The notes: a model not told the origin generated them from the letters alone. 7,970 bases of DNA from Nitrospirota bacterium (GCA_003229345.1 QIDN01000289.1:1-7970); one strand, 5' to 3'. Counted from the first letter of the stretch, positions 1 to 6,709 are shown. Numbers and translations are program-made.

Positions 1-720
1 CTGACCGTTATAGGCGATCCACGAAAACAAACCGGACAATCCCAACAGGGGAATCTTTTCCAATAACAGAGTCTTGACGCGCGCCCATTGCAGTGGTGAC
101 GAGGATTCCAAACGGTTGAGAGGCCAAAAATCGATCAACAGCAAAACAAAAGGCAAAATCACCATCACCGGCTTGGATAACAGTGCCAGCACAAAACAGA
201 TCGCCATTGCCCCATACCACAAGGGGCGGCGCTGCACGGCGTACTTCCAATACGCCCCTATCGTCAGCAGAGAAAACAGCATCGCCAACAGATCTTTACG
301 GTCTGCCACCCAAGCCACGGTCTCTGCGCGCAGAGGATGAATGGCGAATAAAACGGCGGCCATCGCACTCTTCCACCGGTCGCGAGTGATTCCGTCCAAA
401 ATGATAAAAAATAGAAACGTGTTGAGCAGATGCAGAAGGAAATTGGTCAGGTGATGCCCGGCAGGATTGAGGCCGAATAACTCCACATCCAGCATATGGG
501 AAATCCAGTTGAGGGTCGTGGAAAAATTGGTATGGATACTCGCAAACACCCAGCCGAGGCCTTCCAGGGTCAGTCCTTTAACGACCATGTAATTATTGAT
601 ATACACCGGGTCGTCGATATTGACGAACTCAAAACCGATCACCTGACTGAAAACAACCACGATCAGCAAACCGAGTAGAATGAGAATCCGGCTTTGGGTT
701 ATCGGGGGGACTTGATCCAT
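1..720 (-). CDS. TMTC-like/TPR membrane protein, GT-C glycosyltransferase type, N-terminal part (runs off left edge)
   Basis: The frame is open for 240 codons from an ATG at 720-718 to the window edge, so the C-terminal part is missing. Visible membrane segments are roughly residues 11-30, 93-109, 118-128 extended, 143-156, 170-181 and 184-198. Hallmarks are an acidic NIDDPVYINN loop near residues 34-43, WISHMLDVELFGLNPAGHH near 72-90, HPLRAETVAWVADRKDLLA near 128-146, and LLSKPVMVILPFVLLLIDFWPL near 180-201. These are typical of bacterial homologues of TMTC/O-mannosyltransferase-like proteins, in which a GT-C style membrane domain is followed by tetratricopeptide repeats. The repeats would lie outside this window. 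The likely role is sugar transfer from a lipid carrier to an envelope protein or glycan, but the substrate is unknown. The gene lies 119 bp downstream of the Fe-S redox gene on the same strand. The start has no clear Shine-Dalgarno; a TAA lies in frame at 744-742, so the true start cannot be far upstream. The family is fairly secure, the enzymatic activity is inferred. Confidence 0.85.
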   Translation of the reverse strand, partial: MDQVPPITQSRILILLGLLIVVVFSQVIGFEFVNIDDPVYINNYMVVKGLTLEGLGWVFASIHTNFSTTLNWISHMLDVELFGLNPAGHHLTNFLLHLLNTFLFFIILDGITRDRWKSAMAAVLFAIHPLRAETVAWVADRKDLLAMLFSLLTIGAYWKYAVQRRPLWYGAMAICFVLALLSKPVMVILPFVLLLIDFWPLNRLESSSPLQWARVKTLLLEKIPLLGLSGLFSWIAYNGQ

Positions 721-839
721 GAGGGACAGAACCTGATAGTTTTAGAAGATGTTCACCACTTACCAGTGTAAGGAGAATTTCCAAAGGAACCAAAATTTTT
801 ATTCCGGTCTTTTTATAGAATGAGGAAGGGAACTGATAC

Positions 840-2807
840 TCAAATCATTTCCGAGATGTCTTTGACCTTCACCCGGTCAGCGAGGTTTTTAGCTTTGAGG
901 GCGTCTTCCAGCATGAGCACGCAGAACGGGCAGGAGACGGCGATGGTGTCGGGATTCGCCTGCATGAGTTCGTCAACGCGGTTGTGGCTGATGCGCGTTC
1001 CCGTCTCCTCCATCAGGAATCCCCCGCCGCCTGCACCACAACAGGTGCCGCGCTCGCGCGAGGTCTCGACTTCTTTTACGGCATCCGGAGAAACCGCGGC
1101 TTTCAAAATGTCGCGCGGCGCCTCGTACACTTTGTTGTGCCGCCCCATATAACAGGAGTCATGCACCACAACGGTTTCGTTTGTCGCGCCTCCGATTGTC
1201 GGCAGTTTGTTTTCCTTTATAAGGTCCGCCAGCAGTTCCGAATGGTGAATGACTTCCAGTTTTACTCCGAACTCGGGATACTCGTGTTTGAACGAGTTGA
1301 AGCAGTGCGGACAATGGACGATCACTTTGATCACCCCCTGCTCCTTAAACGTCTCGGCGTTTTGTGACGCCAGCATGTCGAACAGATATTCGTTGCCGAG
1401 GCGGCGGGCCGGATCGCCGGTACACCCCTCCCGATTGCCGAGGATGGAGAAATCGACTCCCGCTTTTTTAAGCGCCCGCACCACCGACTCCGAAATCTTT
1501 TTGCCGCGATTGTCGAACGAGCCGTTGCATCCTACAAAGTACAGGTACTCGGTCGGATTATTCTTGTCCCACTGTTTGATATCCAACCCCTCAGCCCAGG
1601 CTTCGCGCTGGGTGCCGGGGAAGCCCCATGGATTACTGTGAGTCTCCAACGATTTGAACGCCTCGCCCAGCTCCTTCGGATAGCGATCTTCGGTCAGCAC
1701 CAGGCCGCGACGCAGATCGACCATCTTGTTGACGAATTCGATCATCACCGGGCATTCCTCCTCGCACGCGCCGCAGGTGGTACAGGCCCAGACCGTGGCG
1801 TCCTGAATCGCCCCTCCCATCAGCGTGACGCTGGACCCGATTTTATGTCCCCCTTGTAAAGGAGGCCGGGGGGATTCTTCCTTCTTCTTATCGCTGAGCA
1901 AGCTAGGCGTTTGTGCATTGAGATGATCGCGCAGGTCGATGGTGAACTGTTTCGGCGACAGCGGCTTGTCCGAATTGAGCGCGGGGCAGAACACGTCGCA
2001 CCGCCCGCACTCGGTGCAGGTGTGGAAATCGAGCAGTTTCTTCCAGGAAAACTCCTCAATGCGCGTAACACCGAAGGTTTCCTTACTCTCATCCTCGAAA
2101 TCGAGCCGGTGCAACTGATTGCCGGTCTGGGTGACATTACCCAGAAACACGTTGGGAATGGACGTAATAATATGAAAATGTTTTGTTCGCGGCAGCAAAA
2201 CCAGAAACACCAGAATACTCAGAATGTGTGTCCAATAATTAATAAACAACGCGTCTTCATAAAGGACTTTTCGCTCGGGGAATTGATCCATGCCATACCT
2301 AGCTCCCTCAAACCCAATATCCGTTGTCATGATCAACAGAATCAAAACGAGAATAACGATGCCCTCCAACGAGAGATTCAGGCGTTTCGGTTTGGTCACC
2401 AGCCTGCGGTACAATGCATAAATGCAGGCCAGCGCAACTAAAATGACAACAACATTTTTGATCCAGGTATAGACACCTCCGATTACCTCTGAGCCTGGAA
2501 ATCCGATAACGGCATAAGGAAATAAGCCTATGTAGAAAAAATGGAGGGCACGGAACAGAAGAATCAAAAACCCCCAGAAGATAAGGGCGTGCATCCACCC
2601 TGCTGAGCCATCTTTGAACATTTTGGATTGGCCGAACGCAATCCATAGAGTGTTTCGGAACCGGTCACACAAACGATCCCAACGGTTTTCATGCATTGCT
2701 TTTCGCAACACGTTCAACTTCGGCCAGAGAGCAGCAAAAAACGCAACCCCTGCAATGATCATCGCCCCCAAAACATACGGCGGCCATTGACTGACATCAG
2801 GAAACAT
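840..2807 (-). CDS. Membrane-bound Fe-S oxidoreductase with NarI-like domain, two 4Fe-4S motifs and CCG domains (ETF:menaquinone oxidoreductase-like)
   Basis: I place the start at the ATG at 2807-2805 (655 aa), because GAGGGTAAGGA lies just upstream. The ATG 60 bp earlier (2867) has no ribosome site and would only add a 20-residue tail. Numbering from 2807: helices near 11-28, 72-95, 113-134, 147-163 and 187-205, with histidines (73, 89, 194, 210, 212) suited to b-type haem ligation as in NarI-type domains. Two CxxCxxCxxxCP motifs follow (Cys264/267/270/274 and 342/345/348/352). Then comes a degenerate first CCG domain (Cys427, Cys462 in EGCTGDPARR, HCPHC 499/502) and a complete second one (Cys552, CCGAGGGG 589-590, CPFC 626/629). 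This architecture matches membrane ETF:menaquinone oxidoreductases, which pass electrons from acyl-CoA dehydrogenases via ETF to quinone; HdrD-like proteins share the C-terminal half. No etfAB or dehydrogenase gene is visible nearby, so the partner is inferred. Residues 308-326 are a low-complexity linker built around a palindromic DNA repeat. Confidence 0.85.
   Translation of the reverse strand: MFPDVSQWPPYVLGAMIIAGVAFFAALWPKLNVLRKAMHENRWDRLCDRFRNTLWIAFGQSKMFKDGSAGWMHALIFWGFLILLFRALHFFYIGLFPYAVIGFPGSEVIGGVYTWIKNVVVILVALACIYALYRRLVTKPKRLNLSLEGIVILVLILLIMTTDIGFEGARYGMDQFPERKVLYEDALFINYWTHILSILVFLVLLPRTKHFHIITSIPNVFLGNVTQTGNQLHRLDFEDESKETFGVTRIEEFSWKKLLDFHTCTECGRCDVFCPALNSDKPLSPKQFTIDLRDHLNAQTPSLLSDKKKEESPRPPLQGGHKIGSSVTLMGGAIQDATVWACTTCGACEEECPVMIEFVNKMVDLRRGLVLTEDRYPKELGEAFKSLETHSNPWGFPGTQREAWAEGLDIKQWDKNNPTEYLYFVGCNGSFDNRGKKISESVVRALKKAGVDFSILGNREGCTGDPARRLGNEYLFDMLASQNAETFKEQGVIKVIVHCPHCFNSFKHEYPEFGVKLEVIHHSELLADLIKENKLPTIGGATNETVVVHDSCYMGRHNKVYEAPRDILKAAVSPDAVKEVETSRERGTCCGAGGGGFLMEETGTRISHNRVDELMQANPDTIAVSCPFCVLMLEDALKAKNLADRVKVKDISEMI
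1846..1877. repeat. Short G/C-rich palindromic repeat embedded in frame in a coding gene
   Basis: CCCCCTT (1849-1855) and AAGGAGG (1859-1865) form a 7-bp stem with one G-T wobble around a GTA loop, followed by CCGGGGGGATTC. The core resembles the dispersed intergenic repeats of the form 'ATCCCCCCGGCC-TCCTTT-AAGGGGG' that I associate with many deltaproteobacterial, Nitrospira-like and cyanobacterial genomes. In the redox gene it reads as SPRPPLQGGH and keeps the frame. It sits precisely in the linker between the two ferredoxin motifs, where an insertion would be tolerated. No second copy is in this window, so its repeat status is inferred from resemblance. Confidence 0.55.
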
Positions 2808-2867
2808 GAATTCCTTACCCTCTAATTGGATATTTAACAAGGGGAAGGCGTACCAGAGGGAATTCAT

Positions 2868-3033
2868 AGGCTTTTGAGGTTATGGGAGCAAGGGGAATGG
2901 CCGGCTTCAAGCGGTTGCTTTTTAGGCCCAAAGTCCTATTTGAATAACGGTTGTTTTCACTTGCCCCTGTGATATATTGAAATCAAAGAGGATAATGTAT
3001 TTTCTTCCGAACCACCCGGCTTGAGGTAGCACC
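2868..3033. other. Divergent intergenic region
   Basis: This stretch separates the minus-strand redox gene from the plus-strand envelope gene and must hold promoters for both. A plausible plus-strand promoter is described separately. For the minus strand I see no convincing -35/-10 pair: TTGAAG near 2910 has only a poorly placed CATAAC partner. I see no protein-coding or RNA gene in it. Confidence 0.6.
2951..2978 (+). promoter_or_regulatory. Sigma70-like promoter for the CsgG/LpoB-like gene
   Basis: TTGTTT (2951-2956) and TATATT (2973-2978) are separated by 16 bp, and a TG dinucleotide precedes the -10 region. Transcription would start near 2985, leaving a leader of about 50 nt with GAGGT at 3023-3027 before the GTG start. 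The call rests on spacing and consensus similarity only. Confidence 0.4.
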
Positions 3034-3945
3034 GTGACTTCCGGAAAACGCAAACTTATCAGTGGATTATTATACATGATTAGCGCGGCGGGTCTTGTTT
3101 TTGCCGCCGGGCAGGCTTGGGCCATCAATACGGATGATGCGTTTCCCCTGCCTCAGGAAAACCCAAATCTATCGCTCAACGCGCACCCTTTGCACAAAAT
3201 TGCGCCGGGGGAATACCGCAGCAATAATCCGAATCTGACCGGCGAAATCAACGAGCCACATCCCATCCCGGAATACCTGAATAAATTTCCGAAAGTGGGC
3301 CGGTTTCCGAAATACTATTATCAGCTGTTGGAAACCGATCCGGATGATCAGGTGCAAAGCAAAGTGTTTGATCCCCAGGCCTTCAAGCAGGCCAAGCGGA
3401 TTGGGGTAGTCTTTTTCGAAAATAAAACCAGCGGATTGGGGAAGGATAAAAATGCCGGACATCTGGTCGCCAACCAGGTTTCGACAGAACTGGAGAGAGT
3501 GAAGGAGCTGTCGGTCGTTTCGCCGACCCGGATGCTGGAGGAATTTCAATTAAAGATAGTAGCCACGCCGGACCAGAAGCTCGATTCCGGAAAAATCCCC
3601 GCCCCTTCGGAACAACCCGTTTCGAAGCTGGGTTACGATTTACCTTATTCCAAGGACAAGTTTGACGCAGTCCTCATCGGCTCTGTAACCCGGTACACTA
3701 ATTGGCGCAAAAACCGTGCCGGCCGACCCGACTACAGTGAAGGCGCCGCGGTGGAGTTCAGCGTTTATCTCATCAGCACCCAGACCGGGGAAGCCATTTG
3801 GGGGGCTCGCTTTGTTGGGTCCCAATCCGCGTCCCTGGCCAACATTTTTTCGGCCCAAAGACTGTGGTTGGACAAACAAAATTATTCACGCGAGGCCATC
3901 AAAAAAGTGTTGAAGGATTTTCGCGATATGGCAGAATCTAAGTGA
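3034..3945 (+). CDS. Secreted CsgG/LpoB-like envelope protein
   Basis: 303 aa from GTG at 3034, chosen because GAGGT lies 6 nt upstream and because this start gives a proper signal peptide: basic SGKRK, hydrophobic residues 9-25, and an AWA cleavage site near residue 30. The later ATG (residue 15) would remove the basic n-region. There is no cysteine at the cleavage site, so it is not a lipoprotein; the product should be periplasmic. The mature N-terminus (31-110) is Pro/Asn-rich. From about 118 to 300 the pattern resembles the CsgG/LpoB/DUF799 fold: KRIGVVFFENKTSG (121-134), an ANQVSTEL helix, VVSPTRMLEEF, FDAVLIGSVTRY (210-221), then VEFSVYLISTQTGEAIWGARF (240-260). Proteins of this fold act in outer-membrane assembly, secretion or activation of envelope enzymes, but no specific partner can be read here. 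The next gene follows after 21 bp and is probably cotranscribed. Confidence 0.7.
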   Translation: MTSGKRKLISGLLYMISAAGLVFAAGQAWAINTDDAFPLPQENPNLSLNAHPLHKIAPGEYRSNNPNLTGEINEPHPIPEYLNKFPKVGRFPKYYYQLLETDPDDQVQSKVFDPQAFKQAKRIGVVFFENKTSGLGKDKNAGHLVANQVSTELERVKELSVVSPTRMLEEFQLKIVATPDQKLDSGKIPAPSEQPVSKLGYDLPYSKDKFDAVLIGSVTRYTNWRKNRAGRPDYSEGAAVEFSVYLISTQTGEAIWGARFVGSQSASLANIFSAQRLWLDKQNYSREAIKKVLKDFRDMAESK

Positions 3946-3966
3946 ACCTTTCACATCACAAGACCC

Positions 3967-4767
3967 ATGAACGATAGTTTTGATTCCAGTGCAAAAGATT
4001 TCCCGCCCCGGTTGAGTCCGGAGGCGCAGAAGAAAAAGAAGTTGTGGAGAAACCTTTTCATCCTGAACCTCTGCGTTACGATTCTGCTGATCGGACTGTT
4101 CTGGCTTCCTGTGAAGCTGGAACAAATGGGTGGTTTTCTGGATTCCCCCAGCATGAAAGAAAAGCAAACAGCCGGACCGTCCAGGAATTTCGGCGGAGCC
4201 CAATCGGTTGCCGCGGTGAACCCCAATCTACTGCCTACGAACACCATTATGATCGATGCGACCAACGAAGAGCAATGGACTTATTTTGATTTCTCTCGGG
4301 GCGAGCAGGTTAAAATCCACGATACCTCTTCACTGGAGTGGGACTTGGCCTTCCGCCGGGGAAAAATCATCTCCAACGGTGGCGCCACCAATAAGTTCGG
4401 CAAGGCGGGCTTGATCAACCTGGGTGAGGTTTCCTTCGACGCAGTCGAAAGTGTTCCTTTAAAAGATTTCATCCCGGATGAAGCCACGCGCACTCAAACG
4501 GAGAATCCTGTTCTGTTGCAATGGTACAAGTACAATTACATCTCCCACAAACTGACCGCACGAAAGAATATTTATGTGATGCGCACTTCCGACGGAAAGT
4601 TCGCCAAGGTTCAATTTCTGAGTTTCTATTGCGCGGACAAGCAACCCGGGTGTATCCAGATGAAATATGTGTACCAGAGCGAGGGAACTAAAAGTTTTCT
4701 GAAGGACAACAGCGGTTCGTTCACGTCCACCACAGTCGCCACAAACCCTGATATTTCAGACTCTTAG
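3967..4767 (+). CDS. Membrane-anchored HmuY-like domain protein
   Basis: 266 aa. A short charged cytoplasmic N-terminus (QKKKKLWR) precedes one transmembrane helix (about 29-48), so the rest faces the periplasm. Residues about 95-240 resemble the HmuY family: TYFDFSRGEQV (105-115), SSLEWDLAFRRGKIISNGGA (121-140), and IYVMRTSDGKFAKVQFLSFY (202-221). Two cysteines (222 and 229) could form a disulfide. HmuY of Porphyromonas binds haem through two histidines. The only histidines visible here, His118 and His194, could serve, but I cannot align them to the known ligands, so haem binding is an open guess. Unlike secreted HmuY lipoproteins this one has an uncleaved-looking anchor and no lipobox. The start has no clear Shine-Dalgarno and may rely on coupling to the gene 21 bp upstream, which is probably in the same operon. 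Confidence 0.7.
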   Translation: MNDSFDSSAKDFPPRLSPEAQKKKKLWRNLFILNLCVTILLIGLFWLPVKLEQMGGFLDSPSMKEKQTAGPSRNFGGAQSVAAVNPNLLPTNTIMIDATNEEQWTYFDFSRGEQVKIHDTSSLEWDLAFRRGKIISNGGATNKFGKAGLINLGEVSFDAVESVPLKDFIPDEATRTQTENPVLLQWYKYNYISHKLTARKNIYVMRTSDGKFAKVQFLSFYCADKQPGCIQMKYVYQSEGTKSFLKDNSGSFTSTTVATNPDISDS

Positions 4768-4977
4768 AGGGTTTTCTCGCGTCCTGTTACGGAGCCGCAC
4801 GATAGGCATCCGCCTTACCCACCTGGCACCGCCTGAAAACAAAAGATGAACCTTCAAGGCGGGTATGGTAAATTTTATCTCTTTAAACGGACAGGTCCTC
4901 TAAAGTGAGTCCTCACCGGACCACTTTTTCAATATTCATTTTCAGCACAACCGAAAGCAAATTCAGGAGCAATTTTT
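4768..4977. other. Intergenic region upstream of the 4978-6500 operon
   Basis: This 210-bp stretch has no credible gene. It contains a 7-bp imperfect hairpin at 4790-4812 and CCGCCTT/AAGGCGG complementarity (4810-4816 with 4856-4862). No T-run follows either, so a terminator is not supported. A promoter-like TATGGTAAATT lies at 4864-4874. Confidence 0.5.
4864..4887 (+). promoter_or_regulatory. Promoter-like element TATGGTAAATT-N7-TTTAAA
   Basis: The element is at 4864-4887, about 100 bp before the start of the gene at 4978. The same composite, with G for one A and identical 7-bp spacing, occurs at 6583-6606 behind a good TTGACT box. Here no clear -35 sequence is visible, so this is a weak promoter call based mostly on the shared pattern. 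Confidence 0.3.
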
Positions 4978-5553
4978 ATGGCGAGTTTAAAAGGAATTTT
5001 GTTTAATCAATACGCAGGCGAGGGTTTGAGTCAATTAATCGAAGAGCTGCAAAGCAAATACAAACCCAAAAAAGGACGACGGTTCAACCAAAACGATATC
5101 ACATACGAAATCAGCCGGCCGGTGCTGCACGATAACAGCCTGGAATTTGAAATCAGCTCCAAAATTCCTCAAGACGAACTCTCCTCCGAAAAGGAAATGC
5201 AGGCCTACTTTCAGGCAATCAAAAAAATCATCAACGCCCAAAAGAAAAAACCAACTTCGATTGAAAGGGAAAATATCATCTGGGATTCCAAAAAGGAAAC
5301 GGAGAAAAAAAGAGAGTACGTCAAACTCCATTACAACTATCCGCTGGAAGACCTTTATGACGATAAGGAAATTTTGAAGCGGTGCAAAGACCTTGAAGCG
5401 GGTTCTGCCAAAGAAGCCCTACCTGACATCCCGGGTGGGTTCACCACTCCCGGTAAAATCGCTCTGCTCATGGTCCGGGAGAAAATTCAGGAATTCTGCA
5501 GGAACCATATTACAATCCTGATCGAAGCTAATAAGAAAGTCCGGGGCAAATAA
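4978..5553 (+). CDS. Unrecognised charged cytoplasmic protein
   Basis: 191 aa from ATG 4978, supported by AGGAG at 4965-4969 with 8-nt spacing. I do not recognise the family. There is no signal peptide or membrane helix. The sequence is rich in Lys and Glu, with helical charged stretches around 80-115 (QAIKKIINAQKKK; WDSKKETEKKREY) and a C-terminal helix (about 160-190) ending in KKVRGK. Two cysteines (135 and 173) are not in a metal motif. A short loop around 150-158 (PGGFTTPGK) is Gly/Pro-rich but is not a Walker A motif. It is the first gene of a tight plus-strand run, 16 bp before a small membrane protein and then a DUF420 gene, so it may share their membrane-related role. Good ribosome site, length and codon structure make it a real gene. 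Confidence 0.75.
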   Translation: MASLKGILFNQYAGEGLSQLIEELQSKYKPKKGRRFNQNDITYEISRPVLHDNSLEFEISSKIPQDELSSEKEMQAYFQAIKKIINAQKKKPTSIERENIIWDSKKETEKKREYVKLHYNYPLEDLYDDKEILKRCKDLEAGSAKEALPDIPGGFTTPGKIALLMVREKIQEFCRNHITILIEANKKVRGK

Positions 5554-5569
5554 ACCCGTTGGTTAAACT

Positions 5570-5749
5570 ATGAATCCGTTCAAATATTTTCTGGGAAGAG
5601 CCATGCAAATCGTAGGTCTGGGAGCCCTGACCTACGTGGTCCTGATGTTTTTCACTCAAATGGGAATGGAGCCCTTGCTTTGGGGCAGCGTGGCCGGCGC
5701 ATCCTTCTTTTACGGAGGCACCCTGATTCTCGGCAAAAGCCAGACCTGA
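5570..5749 (+). CDS. Small two-helix membrane protein, 59 aa
   Basis: ATG at 5570 to TGA at 5747-5749. The product begins MNPFKYFLGRAMQ and has two hydrophobic segments, about 12-29 and 36-54, with GRAMQIVGLGAL and SFFYGGTLILG as recognisable small-residue packing patterns. This style (GR-x-x-Q-x-x-G ... FYxG) recurs in small uncharacterised bacterial membrane proteins, but I cannot name a family. It lies 16 bp after the preceding gene and 31 bp before the DUF420 gene, on the same strand, so cotranscription is likely. No strong ribosome site is visible, so translational coupling is possible. The compact hydrophobic composition and operon position support a true gene. Confidence 0.7.
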   Translation: MNPFKYFLGRAMQIVGLGALTYVVLMFFTQMGMEPLLWGSVAGASFFYGGTLILGKSQT

Positions 5750-5780
5750 AGCTCCTTCCCTCCAACCGGGTTGACCTATC

Positions 5781-6500
5781 ATGCAGGAATTTTTAAAAAA
5801 ACCAGGGTTTATGGTCTCATCGGGAACCCTGGGGGCAGACCTGAGTTATCTTCTCGCAGTGGTCTTTACCCTCCTTTTTCTGGTGGCCTGGTGGATGGCC
5901 AAAAAGGGACAGAGCACCCGCCACCACAAACTCGCCCTTATCTCCATGATCTCCATGGTGACTTATTTTGTCGCGTATTACTATGCCCGCAACTTGGGAG
6001 CCCTTGCCGCTGAAGGAAAAGAAGGATTTGGCGGACCCCCCGAAATTTACGATAATGTTTTCTCACCCATTCTATTTATCCATATTTCCTTGGTTATTCT
6101 GGGTTTAATATTGGGTCCTTATTTGATCGTGGAAGGATACCGGGCCTGCGACAAGGTGGGGGGCGAGTATGTGCTCAAACCGGGCGTACTGAAGGCCGAT
6201 CCAAAAAAATTCATCCGAATCTGGCTGTGGATTCTGGGCTTGTGGGGGGTGATGGAGGTTTTTTGCCTCATCCGCGGGAAACCCTGGCAGGCACAACTGG
6301 CCTATTTTCTTATATTTGCGACCATTGCGTTGGTCGTCGGGCTGGAAAAACTGATCGAAAAATGGCTTCCGGACGGAGCCCGGCGGCACCGTATTCTGGG
6401 CCGGGTAACCATGATCATGTTTGCCCTGATCCTGGTTACCAGTACCGCCACTTATCTCATGCTGTACGTCATTTACCCACTGAAGGCCGCTACGGGGTAA
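5781..6500 (+). CDS. DUF420 (CtaM/YozB-like) membrane protein
   Basis: 239 aa with about six helices: near 21-40, 51-70, 94-117, 144-164, 172-190 and 206-232. The pattern fits DUF420: HHKLALISMISMVTYF (48-63), FIHISLVILGLILGPYL (99-115), and a C-terminal RRHRILGRVTMIMFALILVTSTATYLMLY (201-229). His48/49, His101 and His203 lie at the helix ends where the family has conserved histidines. DUF420 proteins such as CtaM are known to be needed for maturation of haem-copper oxidases in some bacteria. A role in oxidase assembly here is inferred, since no oxidase subunit gene is in the window. The start at 5781 lacks a strong ribosome site; the alternative Met11 has none either and would trim the N-terminus before helix 1. 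It is the last gene of the run beginning at 4978; no clear terminator follows. Confidence 0.75.
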   Translation: MQEFLKKPGFMVSSGTLGADLSYLLAVVFTLLFLVAWWMAKKGQSTRHHKLALISMISMVTYFVAYYYARNLGALAAEGKEGFGGPPEIYDNVFSPILFIHISLVILGLILGPYLIVEGYRACDKVGGEYVLKPGVLKADPKKFIRIWLWILGLWGVMEVFCLIRGKPWQAQLAYFLIFATIALVVGLEKLIEKWLPDGARRHRILGRVTMIMFALILVTSTATYLMLYVIYPLKAATG

Positions 6501-6565
6501 CCCAGAAAGGCTTATAACTTAGGGAGTTCTAGGGACTCTTCGGATAAAAGAGGGGATTTTTACCC

Positions 6566-6593
6566 TTGACTTAAAGGGACAATATGGTAGATT
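6566..6593 (+). promoter_or_regulatory. Sigma70-like promoter TTGACT-N16-TAGATT
   Basis: TTGACT (6566-6571) and TAGATT (6588-6593) have 16-bp spacing. The plus-strand transcript would start near 6600 and read antisense through the 35-codon minus-strand gene before reaching the small gene at 6821, giving a leader of about 220 nt. The -10 region lies inside an imperfect inverted repeat (6572-6605). Confidence 0.45.
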
Positions 6594-6605
6594 GTGCCCG
6601 TTTAA
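6572..6605. repeat. Imperfect inverted repeat overlapping a promoter and a stop codon
   Basis: TTAAA-GGG-ACAAT (6572-6583 region) can pair with ATTGT-g-CCC-g-TTTAA (6591-6605), giving 13 bp with two single-base bulges around a 7-nt loop ATGGTAG. It overlaps the stop codon of the minus-strand small gene (6604-6602) and the -10 of a plus-strand promoter. It could act as an operator, or as a hairpin at the end of the minus transcript. There is no strong U-tract on either side, so a classical terminator is not supported. Confidence 0.4.
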
Positions 6606-6709
6606 ATGACTTCAAAATACATTAGTAGCAGGTAGGCGGCGGTCAACACGTTGACCCCCAAACCGATCAAAACAATCGTATCAAAAATTTTACCGTCTTT
6701 ACTGGCCAT
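6602..6709 (-). CDS. Single-helix membrane miniprotein, 35 aa
   Basis: ATG at 6709-6707, stop TAA at 6604-6602. GAGG lies 5 nt upstream of the ATG, and a TTGACA-N18-TAACTT promoter lies about 35 bp further upstream on this strand. The product begins MASKDGKIFDT, followed by a hydrophobic helix (residues 12-31, VLIGLGVNVLTAAYLLLMYF), and ends in EVI. A short charged N-terminus and one helix are typical of small accessory subunits of membrane complexes, but I recognise no family. It is transcribed opposite to all its neighbours from 3034 on. The combination of ribosome site, promoter and composition argues for a real gene, but at this length chance cannot be excluded. Confidence 0.55.
   Translation of the reverse strand: MASKDGKIFDTIVLIGLGVNVLTAAYLLLMYFEVI

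Noticed and set aside
1911..2441. A 176-codon open frame on the plus strand inside the redox gene, and similar long plus-strand frames at 820-1367
   Set aside because: They are antisense to a protein with clear Fe-S motifs and have no recognisable protein features; they arise from codon bias of the real gene.
840..2807. Identification as nitrate reductase gamma subunit or as HdrD/DsrK alone
   Set aside because: The NarI-like N-terminal domain and the HdrD-like C-terminal half occur in one polypeptide with two ferredoxin motifs, which fits the fused ETF:quinone oxidoreductase-type architecture better.
4790..4812. Hairpin CGGAGCC/GGC-A-TCCG as terminator of the HmuY-like gene
   Set aside because: It has a bulge, a weak stem and no T-run after it.
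4846..4908. A 20-codon ATG frame that could be a leader peptide
   Set aside because: No ribosome site, no regulatory codon run and no attenuator-like hairpins follow; it also overlaps the promoter-like element.
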